Assembly (NCBI RefSeq): GCF_008312835.1
Contig: NZ_VSKS01000011.1
Span: 124,001 to 188,000, forward strand
Origin: Streptomyces marokkonensis
GTDB taxonomy: Bacteria; Actinomycetota; Actinomycetes; Streptomycetales; Streptomycetaceae
Reading direction: 5' to 3'
Length of the DNA: 64,000 nt
Shown here: one piece after another, positions 40,868 to 48,981 of the stretch
How the letters are laid out: every line of letters starts with the position of its first letter
Position numbering within the stretch: position 1 is the stretch's first letter
Notes under the pieces: model-generated
What the model was told of the DNA's origin: nothing
What the model saw: only the letters and a program-made list of their open reading frames with translations
Database searches by the model: none
Program-made: the position numbers and the translations under genes

Positions 40868-41886
40868 CTGCCGTACAACTGCTGATAGGTCTGGCGACGC
40901 TGGTCGTGAACGCCTTCTTCGTGGGCGCCGAGTTCGCCCTGATCTCGGTCCGCCGCAGCCAGATCGAGCCGTACGCCGACCGGGGCGACCGGCGCGCCAG
41001 GAGCGTGCTGTGGGGCCTGGAGCACGTGTCGGCGCTGATGGCGGCCGCGCAGCTCGGCATCACCCTGTGCACGCTGGTCCTGGGCATCGTCGCCGAGCCG
41101 GCGATCGCGCACCTGCTGGAACCGGTGTTCCACGCGCTGGGTGTCCCGGAGGGCGCGGGGCACGCCGTGTCCTTCGTGATCGCGCTGGCGCTCGCGACGT
41201 ATCTGCACATGCTGCTCGGTGAGATGGTGCCGAAGAACGTCGCGCTCGCCGAGCCGGTGCGCAGCGCGCTGACGCTGGGTCCGCCGCTGGTGGCACTGTC
41301 CCGCGCCCTGCGCCCGGTGATCTTCACGGTCAACGCCTTCGCCAACACGCTGCTGAGACTGCTGCGGGTCGAGACCCGGGACGAGGTCGTCGCGTCCTTC
41401 TCGGACTCCGAGCTGGCCCAGATCGTGAAGGACTCCGGTGAGGCGGGCCTGATCGACGACCGCGCCCGGGAGTGGCTGCACGACGTGCTGGAGCTGGGCC
41501 GGCGCCCCGTGCGGGACGTGGTGATGCCGTTGAAGCGCGTCGTCTACGCACGCGTGGGCGTCACCCCGGAGGGCCTGGAGCAGTTGTCGGCCGAGTTCGG
41601 GTTCTCCCGGTTCCCGGTGGTGGACGGGCAGCGGCGGATCGTCGGCTACCTGCATGTGAAGGACGCCCTGGACGCCTCACCGCGCGACATGCCGTTCCGG
41701 CTGGCGGACATGCGGCCCATCGCGCGCGTGCGGGAGAGCACGCCACTGGACGACGTCCTCACCGCCATGCGCGGCAGCCGCACACATCTGGCGGCCGTGC
41801 TCGGGGCCGACGGACGGCTGGCCGGGCTGGTGACCATGGAGGACGTCCTGCAGGAGCTGTTCGGACGGCGTGCCGAGCACACGTGA
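40864..41886 (+). CDS. CNNM/CBS-type membrane protein (lacks C-terminal CorC domain)
   Basis: This 340-aa paralogue of the preceding protein has the CNNM domain (about 1-195; F-F-V-G-A-E-F-A-L-I-S-V-R-R, L-G-E-M-V-P-K-N) and a CBS pair (about 205-330), but no transporter-associated domain: it ends soon after V-T-M-E-D-V-L-Q-E-L-F. ATG 40864 overlaps the previous stop (ATGA). The complementary domain content suggests a functional pair in ion homeostasis. Confidence 0.9.
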   Translation: MTAVQLLIGLATLVVNAFFVGAEFALISVRRSQIEPYADRGDRRARSVLWGLEHVSALMAAAQLGITLCTLVLGIVAEPAIAHLLEPVFHALGVPEGAGHAVSFVIALALATYLHMLLGEMVPKNVALAEPVRSALTLGPPLVALSRALRPVIFTVNAFANTLLRLLRVETRDEVVASFSDSELAQIVKDSGEAGLIDDRAREWLHDVLELGRRPVRDVVMPLKRVVYARVGVTPEGLEQLSAEFGFSRFPVVDGQRRIVGYLHVKDALDASPRDMPFRLADMRPIARVRESTPLDDVLTAMRGSRTHLAAVLGADGRLAGLVTMEDVLQELFGRRAEHT

Positions 41887-41935
41887 GGCCCGACCGACCG
41901 CTGGGTATGTGCCACGGGATACCATCTCTGTCGCC

Positions 41936-42712
41936 ATGCAGACGAATCCCACCCACAACAGCCTCGTCGCCCTGGGCGACTCCTTCACCGAGGGCATGTC
42001 GGACCTGCTGCCCGACGGCACGTACCGCGGCTGGGCCGACCTCCTCGCCGGACGGATGGCGGCCGCCGTTCCCGGTTTCCGGTACGCCAACCTCGCGGTG
42101 CGCGGCAAGCTGATCCGGCAGATCGTCGACGAGCAGGTCGAGGTCGCGGCGGCCATGCGGGCCGACGTCGTGACCCTGGTCGGCGGACTCAACGACACCC
42201 TGCGGCCCAAGTGCGACATGGGGCAGGTGCGGGATCTGCTGACGGAGGCCGTGGAGCGGCTGGCCCCGCACTGCAAGCAGCTGGTGCTGATGCGCAGCCC
42301 CGGCCGCCAGGGGCCGGTCCTGGAGCGTTTCCGGCCGCGCATGGAGGAGCTGTTCGCCTGTGTCGACGAGCTGGCCGGGCGGCACGGCGCACTGGTCGTC
42401 GACCTGTACGGGGCGCCCGCGCTCGGCGATCCCCGTCTGTGGGACGTGGACCGGCTGCATCTGACCGCCGAGGGACACCGCAGGGTCGCGGAGGCGGTCT
42501 GGCAGGCGCTCGGCCACCCGCCGGAGGACCCCGAGTGGCACCTGCCGCCGGAGGCGACGCTGCCGCCGCACTGGGTGGCGCGGCGGGTCGCCGACGCGCG
42601 GTTCGCCCGGCAGCACCTCCTGCCGTGGATCGGCCGCCGGCTCACCGGCCGTTCCTCGGGCGACGGCATGCCGCCGAAGCGGCCCGAGCTGCTGCCGTAC
42701 GAGGGCCTGTAG
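41936..42712 (+). CDS. SGNH/GDSL-family hydrolase
   Basis: This 258-aa SGNH hydrolase shows block I G-D-S-F-T-E-G-M (nucleophile Ser), block II-like N-L-A-V-R-G, block III G-G-L-N-D-T and block V D-R-L-H-L-T-A-E-G-H (Asp and His). It has no signal peptide, so it works in the cytosol as an esterase or acyl/acetyl hydrolase. ATG 41936 has no strong ribosome site; a TACCAT 10 bp upstream could be a -10 box, so the mRNA might have a very short leader. The C-terminal 60 residues are basic and Pro-rich. Confidence 0.85.
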   Translation: MQTNPTHNSLVALGDSFTEGMSDLLPDGTYRGWADLLAGRMAAAVPGFRYANLAVRGKLIRQIVDEQVEVAAAMRADVVTLVGGLNDTLRPKCDMGQVRDLLTEAVERLAPHCKQLVLMRSPGRQGPVLERFRPRMEELFACVDELAGRHGALVVDLYGAPALGDPRLWDVDRLHLTAEGHRRVAEAVWQALGHPPEDPEWHLPPEATLPPHWVARRVADARFARQHLLPWIGRRLTGRSSGDGMPPKRPELLPYEGL

Positions 42713-42784
42713 CGGCGCCTTGTGGTTTCCTCCAGGTCACCCCGTGGCGCCGGCCTGCAGGAATCGCCAGTAGAATCCCTGTAC

Positions 42785-44227
42785 GTGACTGCTGCGCCCG
42801 CCAAGCCCCGTATCCCGAACGTCCTCGCCGGACGCTACGCCTCCGCCGAGCTCGCCACGCTCTGGTCCCCCGAGCAGAAGGTGAGGCTGGAGCGCCGGCT
42901 CTGGCTCGCCGTGCTGCGGGCCCAGAAGGACCTCGGGATCGAGGTGCCCGACGCGGCGATCGCCGACTACGAGCGTGTCCTCGACCAGGTCGACCTGGCC
43001 TCGATCGCCGAGCGCGAGAAGGTCACCCGTCATGACGTGAAGGCACGGATCGAGGAGTTCAACGACCTCGCCGGGCACGAGCACGTGCACAAGGGCATGA
43101 CCTCCCGCGACCTCACCGAGAACGTCGAGCAGCTGCAGATCCGGCTGTCGCTGGAGCTGATGCGCGACCGTACGGTGGCCGTGCTGGCGCGCCTGGGCAG
43201 GCTGGCCGCCGAGTACGGCGAGCTGGTCATGGCCGGCCGCTCCCACAACGTGGCCGCGCAGGCCACCACCCTCGGCAAGCGCTTCGCCACGGCCGCCGAC
43301 GAGCTGCTCGTCGCGTACGGCCGGGTGGAGGAGCTGCTGGGGCGCTACCCGCTGCGCGGCATCAAGGGCCCGGTCGGCACGGCGCAGGACATGCTGGACC
43401 TGCTCGGCGGCGACGCGGCCAAGCTGGCGGAGCTGGAGCGGCGGATCGCGGGCCACCTGGGCTTCTCCGAGGCCTTCACCTCGGTCGGCCAGGTGTACCC
43501 GCGCTCGCTCGACTACGAGGTCGTCACCGCGCTGGTGCAGCTGGCCGCCGCGCCGTCGTCGCTGGCGAAGACGATCCGGCTGATGGCCGGGCACGAACTG
43601 GTCACCGAGGGCTTCAAGCCCGGCCAGGTCGGCTCCTCGGCGATGCCGCACAAGATGAACACCCGCTCCTGCGAGCGCGTCAACGGCCTGATGGTGATCC
43701 TGCGCGGTTACGCCTCGATGACCGGGGAGCTGGCCGGCGACCAGTGGAACGAGGGCGACGTGTCCTGCTCGGTGGTGCGCCGGGTCGCGCTGCCGGACGC
43801 CTTCTTCGCGCTCGACGGCCTGCTGGAGACGTTCCTGACGGTGCTCGACGAGTTCGGTGCCTTCCCGGCGGTCGTCGCCCGGGAGCTGGACCGCTACCTC
43901 CCGTTCCTCGCCACCACCAAGGTGCTGATGGGCGCGGTGCGCGCCGGCGTCGGCCGCGAGGTCGCGCACGAGGCGATCAAGGAGAACGCCGTCGCCACCG
44001 CCCTGGCGATGCGCGAGCGGGGCGCCGAGCGCAACGACCTCCTCGACAAGCTCGCGGCCGACGAGCGGCTGCCGCTCGGCCGCGACGAGCTCCAGGCACT
44101 GATGGCGGACAAGCTGTCCTTCACCGGTGCCGCGAGCGACCAGGTCACGACCGTGGCCGGCCGCATCGAGGAGATCGTGAAGCAGCACCCGGAGGCCGCC
44201 GGCTACACCCCCGGGGCGATCCTCTGA
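42785..44227 (+). CDS. purB: Adenylosuccinate lyase
   Basis: This 480-aa enzyme of purine synthesis splits adenylosuccinate and SAICAR. The fumarase/aspartase signature is G-S-S-A-M-P-H-K-M-N near residue 285; R-Y-A-S-A-E at the start and T-S-R-D-L-T-E-N are typical PurB segments. GTG 42785 starts M-T-A-A-P-A. A TAGAAT sequence 8 bp upstream could be a -10 box, suggesting a leaderless transcript. The next gene begins at its stop. Confidence 0.95.
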   Translation: MTAAPAKPRIPNVLAGRYASAELATLWSPEQKVRLERRLWLAVLRAQKDLGIEVPDAAIADYERVLDQVDLASIAEREKVTRHDVKARIEEFNDLAGHEHVHKGMTSRDLTENVEQLQIRLSLELMRDRTVAVLARLGRLAAEYGELVMAGRSHNVAAQATTLGKRFATAADELLVAYGRVEELLGRYPLRGIKGPVGTAQDMLDLLGGDAAKLAELERRIAGHLGFSEAFTSVGQVYPRSLDYEVVTALVQLAAAPSSLAKTIRLMAGHELVTEGFKPGQVGSSAMPHKMNTRSCERVNGLMVILRGYASMTGELAGDQWNEGDVSCSVVRRVALPDAFFALDGLLETFLTVLDEFGAFPAVVARELDRYLPFLATTKVLMGAVRAGVGREVAHEAIKENAVATALAMRERGAERNDLLDKLAADERLPLGRDELQALMADKLSFTGAASDQVTTVAGRIEEIVKQHPEAAGYTPGAIL

Positions 44228-44772
44228 CGCGCTTCACGCAGGAGGAGCTGGAGGCCGCCCGCGACCGGCTCGTGCCGGATGTGGTCGCGGACGGCCTGCG
44301 CGTGCTGTTCTGCGGCATCAACCCGGGTCTGATGACGGCGGCGACCGGCCACCACTTCGCGCGTCCCGGCAACCGCTTCTGGCCCGCGCTGCACCGCTCC
44401 GGCTTCACACCGCGGCTGCTGCCGCCGTCCCGGCAGCAGGAGCTGCTGTCGTACGGGATCGGCATCACCAATGTGGTGGCGCGGGCGACCGCGCGGGCCG
44501 ACGAACTGGGCGCGGAGGAGTACCGGGAGGGCGGGCGGCTGCTCGCCGTGAAGGTGGCCCGGCTGCGTCCGCGGTGGCTGGCCGTGCTGGGGGTCACCGC
44601 GTACCGGGCGGCGTTCGACGACAGGAAGGCGCAGGTGGGGCCGCAGGTGCGGACCATCGGCGGGACGCGGGTGTGGGTGCTGCCCAACCCGAGCGGGCTG
44701 AACGCGCACTGGACGCCGGCCACGCTGGCCGAGGAGTTCGCCCGGCTGCGGGAGGCCGCCGAGGAGCGGTGA
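44224..44772 (+). CDS. mug: G/U mismatch-specific DNA glycosylase (Mug), probable CTG start
   Basis: This 182-aa glycosylase of the uracil-DNA glycosylase superfamily removes U or T from G mispairs. The motif G-I-N-P-G-L with the catalytic Asn is followed by F-A-R-P-G-N-R-F-W, and motif 2 N-P-S-G-L-N-A-H-W is diagnostic. The protein begins T-R-F-T-Q-E-E-L-E-A-A-R, family-like from the first residue after a CTG codon at 44224 that overlaps the purB stop as CTGA. No ATG or GTG fits; GTG 44272 would remove 16 residues and has no ribosome site. So a rare CTG start coupled to purB is the best reading. Confidence 0.82.
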   Translation: MTRFTQEELEAARDRLVPDVVADGLRVLFCGINPGLMTAATGHHFARPGNRFWPALHRSGFTPRLLPPSRQQELLSYGIGITNVVARATARADELGAEEYREGGRLLAVKVARLRPRWLAVLGVTAYRAAFDDRKAQVGPQVRTIGGTRVWVLPNPSGLNAHWTPATLAEEFARLREAAEER

Positions 44773-44782
44773 CGGCCGGCGG

Positions 44783-45223
44783 TCAGGGCGGGGCGGTCTC
44801 GGTGACCACCGCCAGCAGCTGGATCTCGTCGCCCGCGTCCCGGTCGGCGACCGCCACCGCGACCCAGCGGCCGGTGCCCCGGACCTCCCACAGCCACGCC
44901 ACAGCCGCGCGTGCGCCGAGCCAGGCCCAGGGCTCGGGTATCTCCTCGTGTTCGGTGCGCAGCAGGACCGTCTGCAGGTTCCAGGGCGCGACGTCGCCCC
45001 AGCGTGAGGCCAGCACCTCGTAGACGGCGTCGCGGTCCTTCTCGAACTGGTCCACCGTGACCGCCCAGCCGGCGGGGTCGCCGCCGCGCGGACCGGTGTC
45101 GCTCTCCAGTACCGCCACATGGTGGCCCGGTCCGCCGAAGCCGACGTCCGACGGGCCGTGCTCCGCCGGAAAGGGGCGGAAGCACAGCTCGTCGATGAGG
45201 GCGATGTGCTGTGCGATGTTCAT
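44783..45223 (-). CDS. Conserved hypothetical protein
   Basis: This 146-aa soluble protein begins M-N-I-A-Q-H-I-A-L-I-D-E-L-C and contains W-N-L-Q-T-V-L-L-R-T-E-H and a Trp-rich middle (W-A-W-L-G-A, A-W-L-W-E-V). No signal peptide, membrane helix or catalytic motif is visible. It lies convergent with mug. I do not recognise a family with a known function; the good codon pattern and clean start at ATG 45223 support it as a real gene. Confidence 0.7.
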   Translation of the reverse strand: MNIAQHIALIDELCFRPFPAEHGPSDVGFGGPGHHVAVLESDTGPRGGDPAGWAVTVDQFEKDRDAVYEVLASRWGDVAPWNLQTVLLRTEHEEIPEPWAWLGARAAVAWLWEVRGTGRWVAVAVADRDAGDEIQLLAVVTETAPP

Positions 45224-45278
45224 GCGTCCAGTAAACCCGCCGCCACTGACACTTGGCGGTGCGTCAGTCCAATACCGG

Positions 45279-46004
45279 TCAGGCGTCCCTGCGGCGCAGG
45301 CTCCACGCACCCGCCAGGAGGGCGGCGGCCGTCCACAGCGCGGTCACCGCAAGTCCCGTCCAGGGCCCCAGGATTCCGTCGGAGGTCTCCTGCAGGATCA
45401 CCTGTCCGGCCCGGTCGGGCAGGAACTCGACGGCGGTGCCGGCCGCGTCGCCGATCACGAAGGACACCACGAGGATGAACGGGACCAGCCCGGACAGGGT
45501 GGCCACTCCGCTGCGCAGCAGGGTCGCCAGGCCCGCGGCGAACAGGGCCATCAGCGTGAGGTAGAGGCCGCAGCCGACGACACCGCGCGTCTGCTCGGCC
45601 GGGGTGAGGCCGGCCGCCGCCGGGCCGAGCCCGGCCCGCGCCACGAGGAGGGCGGCCAGGGAGGTCAACAGGCCGGTGACCAGCACCGGAAGGGCGATCG
45701 CCGTGAGCTTCGCGGCGTACCAGACTCCGCGTCGCGGGACCGCGGCCAGGGAGAGCCGCAGGGCGCCGTTGTGGTACTCCGCCGATACGGCCATGGCGCC
45801 GAAGGTGATGGCGGCGATCTGACCGGGACCGACACCGGAGAGGGCCATGAAGAGGGGGTCGAACTCCGGGTCCGACGTGCTCGAGACCCCGGCGATCGCG
45901 GAGAACGCCGTGGTCACGGCGAACAGGGCGAGCAAAGTCGCCGGGAGCGACAGGACGGTGCGGATCTTCAGCCACTCGGCGCTGAGCACGGGTGCGAACG
46001 GCAT
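45279..46004 (-). CDS. ABC-2 type permease
   Basis: This 241-aa membrane protein has six hydrophobic helices and the ABC-2 opening A-E-W-L-K-I-R-T-V. S-A-E-Y-H-N-G-A-L-R-L-S-L is the conserved loop before helix 3. ATG 46004 lies 2 bp after the ATPase stop. With the ATPase it forms a small exporter of the type often induced by antibiotics that target the envelope. A divergent two-component pair probably controls it. Confidence 0.88.
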   Translation of the reverse strand: MPFAPVLSAEWLKIRTVLSLPATLLALFAVTTAFSAIAGVSSTSDPEFDPLFMALSGVGPGQIAAITFGAMAVSAEYHNGALRLSLAAVPRRGVWYAAKLTAIALPVLVTGLLTSLAALLVARAGLGPAAAGLTPAEQTRGVVGCGLYLTLMALFAAGLATLLRSGVATLSGLVPFILVVSFVIGDAAGTAVEFLPDRAGQVILQETSDGILGPWTGLAVTALWTAAALLAGAWSLRRRDA

Positions 46005-46006
46005 GG

Positions 46007-46927
46007 TCAGGCCTCCTGGGGCTGCGCGGCGAACTCGGTCTCGGTGGCGGTCAGGTCCAGATAGGCCTGTTCCAGCGTGCCCTCGTCCGCCGCGAGTTCG
46101 AGGATCGGCACCCCGGCGGCGGAGGCGAGGCGTCCGATGTCGTCCACGCGCGCGTCCGCCACGGTCCAGTGGCCGTCCGGGTGTTCCACGGCGTCGTGAC
46201 CGTGCGCGGCGAGGGCGCTGACGAGGACGGCGGGGTCGGAGGTGCGGATGCGGACCGCGGGGCGCACGCGGGCGTCGATGAACTCCCGCATCGGGGTGTC
46301 GGCCAGCAGCCGGCCGCGTCCGAGGACCACGAGGTGGTCGGCGAAGGAGGCGGTCTCGTTCATGAGATGGCTGGAGACCAGGACGGTCCGTCCCTCGTCC
46401 GCGAGCCGGCGCAGCAGGGTGCGGATCCACACGATGCCTTCCGGGTCGAGGCCGTTGGAGGGCTCGTCGAGCATGATCACCCGCGGGTCGCCGAGCAGCG
46501 CGGCGGCGATGCCCAGCCGCTGGCGCATGCCCAGCGAGTAGGTCCGCACCCGGCGGCGCCCGGCCGGCCCCAGTCCTGTCTCCTCCAGCACCTTGTCGAC
46601 CCGGCGGTCCGGGATCCGGTGGCTCGCGGCGAGGACGCGCAGATGGTCGCGGCCGGTGCGGGAGCCGTGCGCGGCGTGCGCGTCGAGCAGGGCGCCCACC
46701 TCGCGCAGGGGTTCGGGGAGGGTGGCGTAGTCCCGGCCCGCGACGGTGGCGGAGCCGGACGTGGGGTGGTCGAGGCCGAGCACCAGGCGCATGGTGGTGG
46801 ACTTGCCGGCGCCGTTGGGGCCGAGGAAGCCCGTGACGCGGCCGGGGAGGACGCGGAAGGTGAGGTGGTCCACGGCTCGCCGGGTGCCGTACTCCTTGGT
46901 GAGGTCCTGCACGTCGATGCTGGTCAT
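46007..46927 (-). CDS. ABC transporter ATPase (drug/peptide exporter)
   Basis: This 306-aa ATPase has Walker A G-P-N-G-A-G-K-S-T, signature Y-S-L-G-M-R-Q-R-L-G and Walker B V-I-M-L-D-E-P-S-N-G-L-D-P. The C-terminal extension (about 220-306) includes a V-R-I-R-T-S-D-P segment, as in DrrA/BcrA-type ATPases. ATG 46927 begins M-T-S-I-D-V-Q-D-L. It is the first gene of the exporter pair, divergent from a histidine kinase. Confidence 0.92.
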   Translation of the reverse strand: MTSIDVQDLTKEYGTRRAVDHLTFRVLPGRVTGFLGPNGAGKSTTMRLVLGLDHPTSGSATVAGRDYATLPEPLREVGALLDAHAAHGSRTGRDHLRVLAASHRIPDRRVDKVLEETGLGPAGRRRVRTYSLGMRQRLGIAAALLGDPRVIMLDEPSNGLDPEGIVWIRTLLRRLADEGRTVLVSSHLMNETASFADHLVVLGRGRLLADTPMREFIDARVRPAVRIRTSDPAVLVSALAAHGHDAVEHPDGHWTVADARVDDIGRLASAAGVPILELAADEGTLEQAYLDLTATETEFAAQPQEA

Positions 46928-46960
46928 GCGGCACAGCCTGGCCGCCGGGCGGGGCCCCGG

Positions 46961-47003
46961 TCCTCCCCCGGCCGGGGAGATCTCCTCCCCCGTGCGGGGG
47001 AGG
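46961..47003. promoter_or_regulatory. Direct and inverted repeats between exporter and histidine kinase
   Basis: TCCTCCCCCG occurs twice, starting at 46961 and 46983 (22 bp apart), and the second copy forms CCTCCCCCG-TG-CGGGGGAGG (46984-47003). The layout fits a dimeric response regulator site in the shared 109-bp region. Confidence 0.5.
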
Positions 47004-47036
47004 CGGGCTGCCGGTGGGCGCTGGCACGATGACGGA

Positions 47037-48200
47037 ATGGTTCGCCTGCTGCGCCCGTTCCGGCGGGCGGTGACGTACACGCGGTGGCTGCATCTGTTCA
47101 TCGCCGTCGCGTGGCCGGTCATGTGGTACCTCATCGACCACACCCGGATGTACCTGGCCGCGGTGCTGCTCGCGCTCGCCGGACTCGTGCCGGCGATGCG
47201 CACGGTGGAGGGGGTGCAGGCCACCGCGCTGCTGCTGGGGCGGCGGTACGACGCGCGGGACGCGGAGATCGTGCCGGCGCCGTCGTCCACGTGGGCCGAT
47301 CGCGGGCGGACCGTGGTCTGGCTGGAGTGCCGGCTGTTCCTCGGCGGCGCCGTCGCGTTCCTGACCGTTCATCTCCCCATGCTCGCCGTGGACCTGGCGA
47401 ACACGGCGCGCGGGGGCGGGGCGGACCCCGCGACGTTCGTGCGGGTGCCCGGACAGCACTGGTGGCATGCGCTGCTGGTGCCGGTCCCGTTGCTCGTCCT
47501 CGGCGCGGTGGTCGTCCTGGCGGGGGAACTGGTCACCGCCCTCGCCCGGCGGCTGCTCGGTCCCTCCCCGGCCGAGCGCCTGGCCGCGCTCGAGGCGCGC
47601 ACCGACCGGCTCCTCGAACGCAACCGCATCGCACGTGAGTTGCACGACTCGATCGGCCACGCCCTCACCGTGGCCGTGGTTCAGGCGGGTGCCGCGCGCG
47701 CCGCGGGCGATCCCGCCTTCACCGACCGGGCGCTCGACGCCATCGAGGAGACCGGCCGGGCGGCGCTGGAGGACCTGGAGCGGGTCCTGGGCATCCTGCG
47801 CGAGCCCGACAAGCCCGTCGGCGGCCGTCCGACGCTCGTGGACGCCGGCCGTCTGCTGGAGTCCGCGCGGGCCTCCGGGGCGACGGTGGACGCCGAGGTG
47901 AGCGGCGCCCTGGACACCGTGCCGGGCCCGGTGTCCCGCGAGGGCTACCGCATCCTGCAGGAGTCGCTGACCAACGCGCTGCGGCACGCGGGGGGTGTCC
48001 CCGTGCGGGTCCGGGTCGGCGTGGCCGGCGCGACGCTGCTGCTGGAGATCCGCAACCCGCTCACGGACGGCCTGCCCGGCCCGGGGCGCGGAAGCGGACT
48101 GCGCGGCATACGCGAGCGTGCCGCGCTGCTGGGCGGCCGGGCGTGGACGGGTCCCGACGAGGGCGACTGGCGGGTGCGCGCCGAACTGCCGCTGGGCTGA
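47037..48200 (+). CDS. NarL-type sensor histidine kinase
   Basis: This 387-aa kinase has four hydrophobic helices (two within about 10-60, two within about 95-175), a HisKA_3 domain with R-I-A-R-E-L-H-D-S-I-G-H (phospho-His), and a C-terminal HATPase with S-L-T-N-A-L-R-H and G-S-G-L-R-G-I-R-E-R. The sensor loop is short, so it may sense within the membrane or through the exporter. ATG 47037 is used; the ribosome site is weak. The response regulator gene starts 14 bp after its stop. Confidence 0.92.
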   Translation: MVRLLRPFRRAVTYTRWLHLFIAVAWPVMWYLIDHTRMYLAAVLLALAGLVPAMRTVEGVQATALLLGRRYDARDAEIVPAPSSTWADRGRTVVWLECRLFLGGAVAFLTVHLPMLAVDLANTARGGGADPATFVRVPGQHWWHALLVPVPLLVLGAVVVLAGELVTALARRLLGPSPAERLAALEARTDRLLERNRIARELHDSIGHALTVAVVQAGAARAAGDPAFTDRALDAIEETGRAALEDLERVLGILREPDKPVGGRPTLVDAGRLLESARASGATVDAEVSGALDTVPGPVSREGYRILQESLTNALRHAGGVPVRVRVGVAGATLLLEIRNPLTDGLPGPGRGSGLRGIRERAALLGGRAWTGPDEGDWRVRAELPLG

Positions 48201-48214
48201 TCTACGCTGGCCGG

Positions 48215-48877
48215 ATGCCGGTGACCGTCCTGCTCGTCGACGACGAGCCTCTCGTACGCGCGGGTCTGCGGGCCGTGTTGGAGGCGCAGCCGGACATCGA
48301 GGTCGTCGGCGAGGCCGCCGACGGCGCGGCGGTGATCCCGCTGGTGCGGCGGTTGCGGCCCGACGTGGTCGCCATGGACGTGCGCATGCCGCTGCTGGAC
48401 GGGATCGAGGCGACGCGCGCGCTGCTGCGGACGGTCGGGGCGCCGCCGAAGATCCTCGTGGTGACGACGTTCGAGAACGACGAGTACGTGTACGGGGCGC
48501 TGCGCGCGGGGGCCGACGGGTTCCTGCTGAAGCGTGCGCGGCCCGCGGAGATCGTGCACGCGGTACGGCTGGTGGCCGAGGGCGAGTCGCTGCTGTTCCC
48601 CGCCTCGGTGCGCCGGCTCGCGGCCGAGTACGGAGACGACGGAGGCAACCGTGCCGCGCGGGCCGTGCTGGAGCGGGCGCGGCTGACCGAGCGGGAGGGG
48701 GAGGTGCTGCGGCTGATGGCGCGGGGCCTGACCAACGCGGAGATCGCCGCCCGGCTCGTGGTGGGGACGGAGACCGTGAAGACCCATGTGAGCGCCGTCC
48801 TGGCGAAGCTCGGGGCGCGCGACCGGACCCAGGCGGTGATCGCGGCCTACGAGTCGGGCTTCGTGGCGCCGGGCTGA
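48215..48877 (+). CDS. LuxR/NarL-family response regulator
   Basis: This 220-aa regulator has a receiver domain (V-D-D-E-P, Asp in V-A-M-D-V-R-M-P, later T-T-F-E-N and K-R-A) and a C-terminal LuxR HTH (T-E-R-E-G-E-V-L-R-L-M-A-R-G-L-T-N-A-E-I-A, V-K-T-H-V-S). ATG 48215 begins M-P-V-T-V-L-L-V-D-D-E. With the kinase it probably regulates the divergent ABC exporter. Confidence 0.94.
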   Translation: MPVTVLLVDDEPLVRAGLRAVLEAQPDIEVVGEAADGAAVIPLVRRLRPDVVAMDVRMPLLDGIEATRALLRTVGAPPKILVVTTFENDEYVYGALRAGADGFLLKRARPAEIVHAVRLVAEGESLLFPASVRRLAAEYGDDGGNRAARAVLERARLTEREGEVLRLMARGLTNAEIAARLVVGTETVKTHVSAVLAKLGARDRTQAVIAAYESGFVAPG

Positions 48878-48981
48878 TCCGCGCCGGCACGGTGCGCCCG
48901 GGGCCCCCGCCCTGAGGTCGCCCGGGTCCACGGCGCCGAGTACGATCCGCCCAACACGCGCACGAGCTGGGAGGACGGACG

